Shown here in pieces: positions 61,158 through 64,000 of a DNA stretch of 64,000 bases. Position 1 is the first letter of the stretch. Each line of letters opens with the position of its first letter. Both the position numbers and the translations under genes were made by a program. The notes under the pieces are model-generated. The model was not told the origin of the DNA. It ran no database searches and saw only the letters and a list, made by a program, of their open reading frames with translations. The stretch comes from G963665495 sp963677785. Its GTDB lineage: Bacteria > Desulfobacterota > Desulfovibrionia > Desulfovibrionales > Desulfovibrionaceae. Location: the NCBI GenBank assembly GCA_963677785.2, contig CAXXDH010000003.1, positions 372,001-436,000 of the forward strand, given 5' to 3'.

Positions 61158-64000
61158 ATGGGCAAGCTCTTACTCAAGGCACTGAAAATATTTTTTATCA
61201 TCCTCCTTGTGCTGCTCGTCATCGCGGGGCTGGTCTGGCTTGTCATGTACAAAAACTGGCCCTGGTGGATCGGTGTTTCCATTTTCGCCGGCCTGTTTTC
61301 TCTGGTTCTGTTCGTTCTGTTCATCAAAAAATGGTATTTTCGGCATCGCGAAAAAAAATTCGTCAAGCGCGTCATAGATGAAGACAAGGAACGTCTTGGA
61401 GATCCCAAGCTGGCCAACCGCCAGATTTTCATGGATCTTCAGGAGCGGTGGCGCCAGGCCGTAGAGGTCTTGCGCCAGTCCAACCTCCGCCGCTTCGGCA
61501 ACCCGCTTTACGCCCTGCCCTGGTATCTGATCATGGGCGAATCCGGCTCCGGCAAGACCGCCGCGGTCAAGAGCGCGCGCCTGAGTTCTCCTCTGACGGA
61601 CGTCACCCCCATCACCAGTGTGGACGGCACCAAGAACTGCGACTGGTGGTTCCTTGACGAGGCAGTGATCATGGATACGGCGGGCCGGTATTCCTCGGCC
61701 CTGGATCCGGCCAGAGACAAGGAGGAATGGCGCGAATTCCTCACCCTGCTCGCCAAGCACCGCAGAAAAGAACCCATCAGCGGCCTGATCATCTCCATTG
61801 CCGCGGACAAACTGCTTTCCGGAGATATCGATTCGCTGGTGACGAACGCCAAAGCCATCCGGCGCCGCGTGGATGAAATGATGCGTTCGTTGGGTGCCCG
61901 TTTTCCCGTCTATCTGCTCGTTACCAAGCTGGACCAGGTCCCAGGCATGATGGATTTCTTCAGCGGCCTGCCGGAACGCGAACTGCACCAGGCCATGGGC
62001 TGGCTGAACGTCAATTTTCACCTCGCGCCCGAAGACGTCGTTACCGAAGCGGTCACGGATATTTCCAACCGTTTGAAAGACCTCAGGCTATGGATACTGG
62101 ATCTGAGCAAGGAGCCCAACGGCCCCATGATCGTGTTTCCGGACACTCTCGAACGTATGCGCCAGGGCCTTGCCAAATTCGCCAGAACCCTGTTCGACAG
62201 AAACCTGTTTCAGGAAACGCCGGAATTTCGCGGCCTGTTCTTTTCCAGCGCCATCCAGGGCGACGAAGACCGTATCTGGCTGCCGGAAACCCTGGAAACG
62301 TTCCGTTCGGAACGCATCAAGCGCCATAGAACCGACAAAGGCTTTTTCCTGCATGACGTTTTTTCGGCCATTCTTCCCAATGACCGGCGTCTCTACAGTC
62401 CGCTTTTCGAATTCATCAAATGGCGCAAGCTGACGCACGCCCTGGCGCTTGCCGCCACCCTTGCGATCATCTGCAGCATTTGCGGCCTGTTCTCGTTTTC
62501 CTACATGAAAAACAAATCCGCCATGAGCGCGTTCATGGAGGATATCACCCAGGTGCCGACCCTGACCAACGACATGTCCCGTGACCTGCTGCTGCTCAGC
62601 GATTTTCGTGAACAATTGCTCGAAATTGAAACCCTGAACCAGAACTGGCTGCTGCCCAGAATGGGTCTCAATCAAAGTCTGCAGGCGCAAAAACGCTTGG
62701 AAAAACTCTATACCGAACTGTTCCGGGTCGGACTGGAACAACCTCTGGACGTCAATCTGGCCAATACTATCAATACATTTTCGGATGCCACGCCGGAAAA
62801 TACGCTCACCAGGTTCATTGCCCATCTGGTCGCCCGCATCAATCTGCTGGACGCCGTACTGTCCGGAAACACGAGCAGCGTGAAAAACATGCCGTCCCCG
62901 GATGAACGCGTATTCACCATCATCAATCCGGATGTGGCCTCGGAAATCGCCGAATCCTACAACAAACTATATATCACCTATCTACAGCTGAACAAGACTC
63001 CCGGGTTTGTCGAGCAGGAACGCGACCGCCTCATGAGCATGCTGAAAAATACCCTGCGCGCCAAACGCATGGAGTTCTACTGGCTGGCGGACTGGGCCAA
63101 CGACCTGACCGCCCTGGCTCCCGTCACCATGGATGATTATTGGGGACTGACCGCAAAACCCCATGATCCCGGCCCAGTCGTACCTCCGGCGTTCACCACC
63201 AAAGGCCGCGAGCGTATCATGCAGTTCATTGACCAAATCCAGAAGGCCATGGACAATCCCAACAACCTGGCGCCACAAATCGAACAATTCAAGAAGTGGT
63301 ATGCCGAGCAGTACGTCAAAACATGGGAAAACTTCGCTTTGGGATTTTCAGACGCTTTGCGCTGGGAACGCAGCCAGATGGAATGGAAATCGCTCACGCG
63401 CAACATGTCCAGCGTGAACAACCCCTTTTTCGAACTTCTGAACACCATGTCCGCGGAATTGCAGCCCTATGCGAAATCGGCCGCCAACTACCCGTGGGTG
63501 AGCGCTGTCATGGATTTTCAGGTACTCAAGGAAAAAGCCAAGGAAAAAGACGCCGCCAAAGCCGAAAAGTCCATCATCAGCGATATCAAGTCAGGAAAAT
63601 CCATGCTCCAGGAACTCACCGGGGAGAAAAAGCAGGCAGCCCCCAATCCCGTCCCGGACGGGCAGCAGCCGATGGAGACCATCAATAAGCTCACCCTGGA
63701 AAGAAAAACAAAAGCTACGACCGAAGACATTCTCTCGGTCACAGACCAGTACAATGAATATCTCAAAAGCCTGGGACAGATCATGCCGTCCACTGTCAGC
63801 AGCGAGGCCGCTTTCACCATGGTCTCCAACTTTTTCAGCATGAGCAAGAATCCCACGGAAAACAAATCGCCCTTTCACAAGGCATATATGGCCAACCTCA
63901 AGATTGATGAAGCGCTGGAGCCGCAGAATCCCATGGATCCTGTGTTTTTCGATCTGCTGATCGGGCCGCTTCATTTTCTGCTGGATTATTCCATGGCGGA
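61158..64000 (+). CDS. tssM: Type VI secretion membrane-complex protein TssM (IcmF), partial
   Basis: Open from ATG 61158 to the window edge (947 codons so far; the family is ~1,100-1,200). Two N-terminal membrane helices (LLKALKIFFIILLVLLVIAG; WWIGVSIFAGLFSLVLFVLF), a cytoplasmic NTPase-like domain with Walker A GESGSGKT (127-134) and DTAGRY, a third helix near 430 (LALAATLAIICSICGLFSFS) and the start of the large periplasmic domain that binds TssJ. Twelve bases after tssL. Walker A is intact, unlike in some TssM proteins. The gene continues past the window. Confidence 0.95.
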   Translation, partial: MGKLLLKALKIFFIILLVLLVIAGLVWLVMYKNWPWWIGVSIFAGLFSLVLFVLFIKKWYFRHREKKFVKRVIDEDKERLGDPKLANRQIFMDLQERWRQAVEVLRQSNLRRFGNPLYALPWYLIMGESGSGKTAAVKSARLSSPLTDVTPITSVDGTKNCDWWFLDEAVIMDTAGRYSSALDPARDKEEWREFLTLLAKHRRKEPISGLIISIAADKLLSGDIDSLVTNAKAIRRRVDEMMRSLGARFPVYLLVTKLDQVPGMMDFFSGLPERELHQAMGWLNVNFHLAPEDVVTEAVTDISNRLKDLRLWILDLSKEPNGPMIVFPDTLERMRQGLAKFARTLFDRNLFQETPEFRGLFFSSAIQGDEDRIWLPETLETFRSERIKRHRTDKGFFLHDVFSAILPNDRRLYSPLFEFIKWRKLTHALALAATLAIICSICGLFSFSYMKNKSAMSAFMEDITQVPTLTNDMSRDLLLLSDFREQLLEIETLNQNWLLPRMGLNQSLQAQKRLEKLYTELFRVGLEQPLDVNLANTINTFSDATPENTLTRFIAHLVARINLLDAVLSGNTSSVKNMPSPDERVFTIINPDVASEIAESYNKLYITYLQLNKTPGFVEQERDRLMSMLKNTLRAKRMEFYWLADWANDLTALAPVTMDDYWGLTAKPHDPGPVVPPAFTTKGRERIMQFIDQIQKAMDNPNNLAPQIEQFKKWYAEQYVKTWENFALGFSDALRWERSQMEWKSLTRNMSSVNNPFFELLNTMSAELQPYAKSAANYPWVSAVMDFQVLKEKAKEKDAAKAEKSIISDIKSGKSMLQELTGEKKQAAPNPVPDGQQPMETINKLTLERKTKATTEDILSVTDQYNEYLKSLGQIMPSTVSSEAAFTMVSNFFSMSKNPTENKSPFHKAYMANLKIDEALEPQNPMDPVFFDLLIGPLHFLLDYSMA

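Overview
The window reads as chromosomal DNA of a Desulfovibrio-like sulfate reducer (Desulfobacterota). This is inferred from content: a 913-residue molybdenum aldehyde oxidoreductase of the Desulfovibrio Mop type, a hemerythrin-tailed chemoreceptor of the DcrH type, a dense set of two-component, c-di-GMP and chemotaxis genes, a flagellar late operon and a type VI secretion locus. Genes are mostly moderately GC-rich; a few AT-rich patches (about 18.7-20.6 kb, 46.7-47.3 kb, 55.4 kb) stand out. No tRNA, rRNA or CRISPR array was seen.

Layout. 0-9 kb: tail of a LacI regulator, the hemerythrin MCP, a MarR regulator with a methyltransferase, a frameshifted PAP2 phosphatase, 3-methyladenine glycosylase I, a Cache-domain MCP with a CxxCH insert, and an AEC permease. 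9-20 kb: an accessory, partly decayed alcohol/aldehyde region with a parD antitoxin and broken parE, an AcoR-like sigma-54 activator, a membrane protein, an iron alcohol dehydrogenase split by an IS4-family element with a 9-bp target duplication, the Mop gene, and a truncated second copy of the AEC permease. 20-27 kb: a small secreted protein, a hybrid histidine kinase with its sigma-54 response regulator, a CheY-like protein, a TPR membrane protein and an MBL-fold hydrolase. 27-42 kb: mutM / ChaN-PDZ lipoprotein / PaaK-like ligase operon, an SDR-DUF2867 / DUF523-DUF1722 pair, a REC-PAS-GGDEF-EAL protein, a second MBL hydrolase, the proVWX glycine-betaine importer, an unknown protein and a DJ-1/PfpI protein.

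42-46.6 kb holds the most interesting locus: a compact operon for a coiled-coil protein, a one-TM protein with a Roadblock-like cytoplasmic region, a tandem periplasmic repeat and an OmpA-like tail, a Rab/MglA-type small GTPase, and an HD-GYP protein. It looks like a small-GTPase switch connected to the cell wall and to c-di-GMP.

47-55 kb is a flagellar hook/cap operon (zinc-finger protein, flgD, flgE, flgK, flgL, fliD) in which FlgK and FlgL share an extra beta-type domain. It is followed by a degenerate receiver protein behind a good sigma-54 promoter with two upstream 10-bp sites. 56-58 kb: a U32 peptidase-like protein and a PHP phosphoesterase. 58.4 kb to the end: type VI secretion genes tssJ, tssK, tssL and a partial tssM running off the window.
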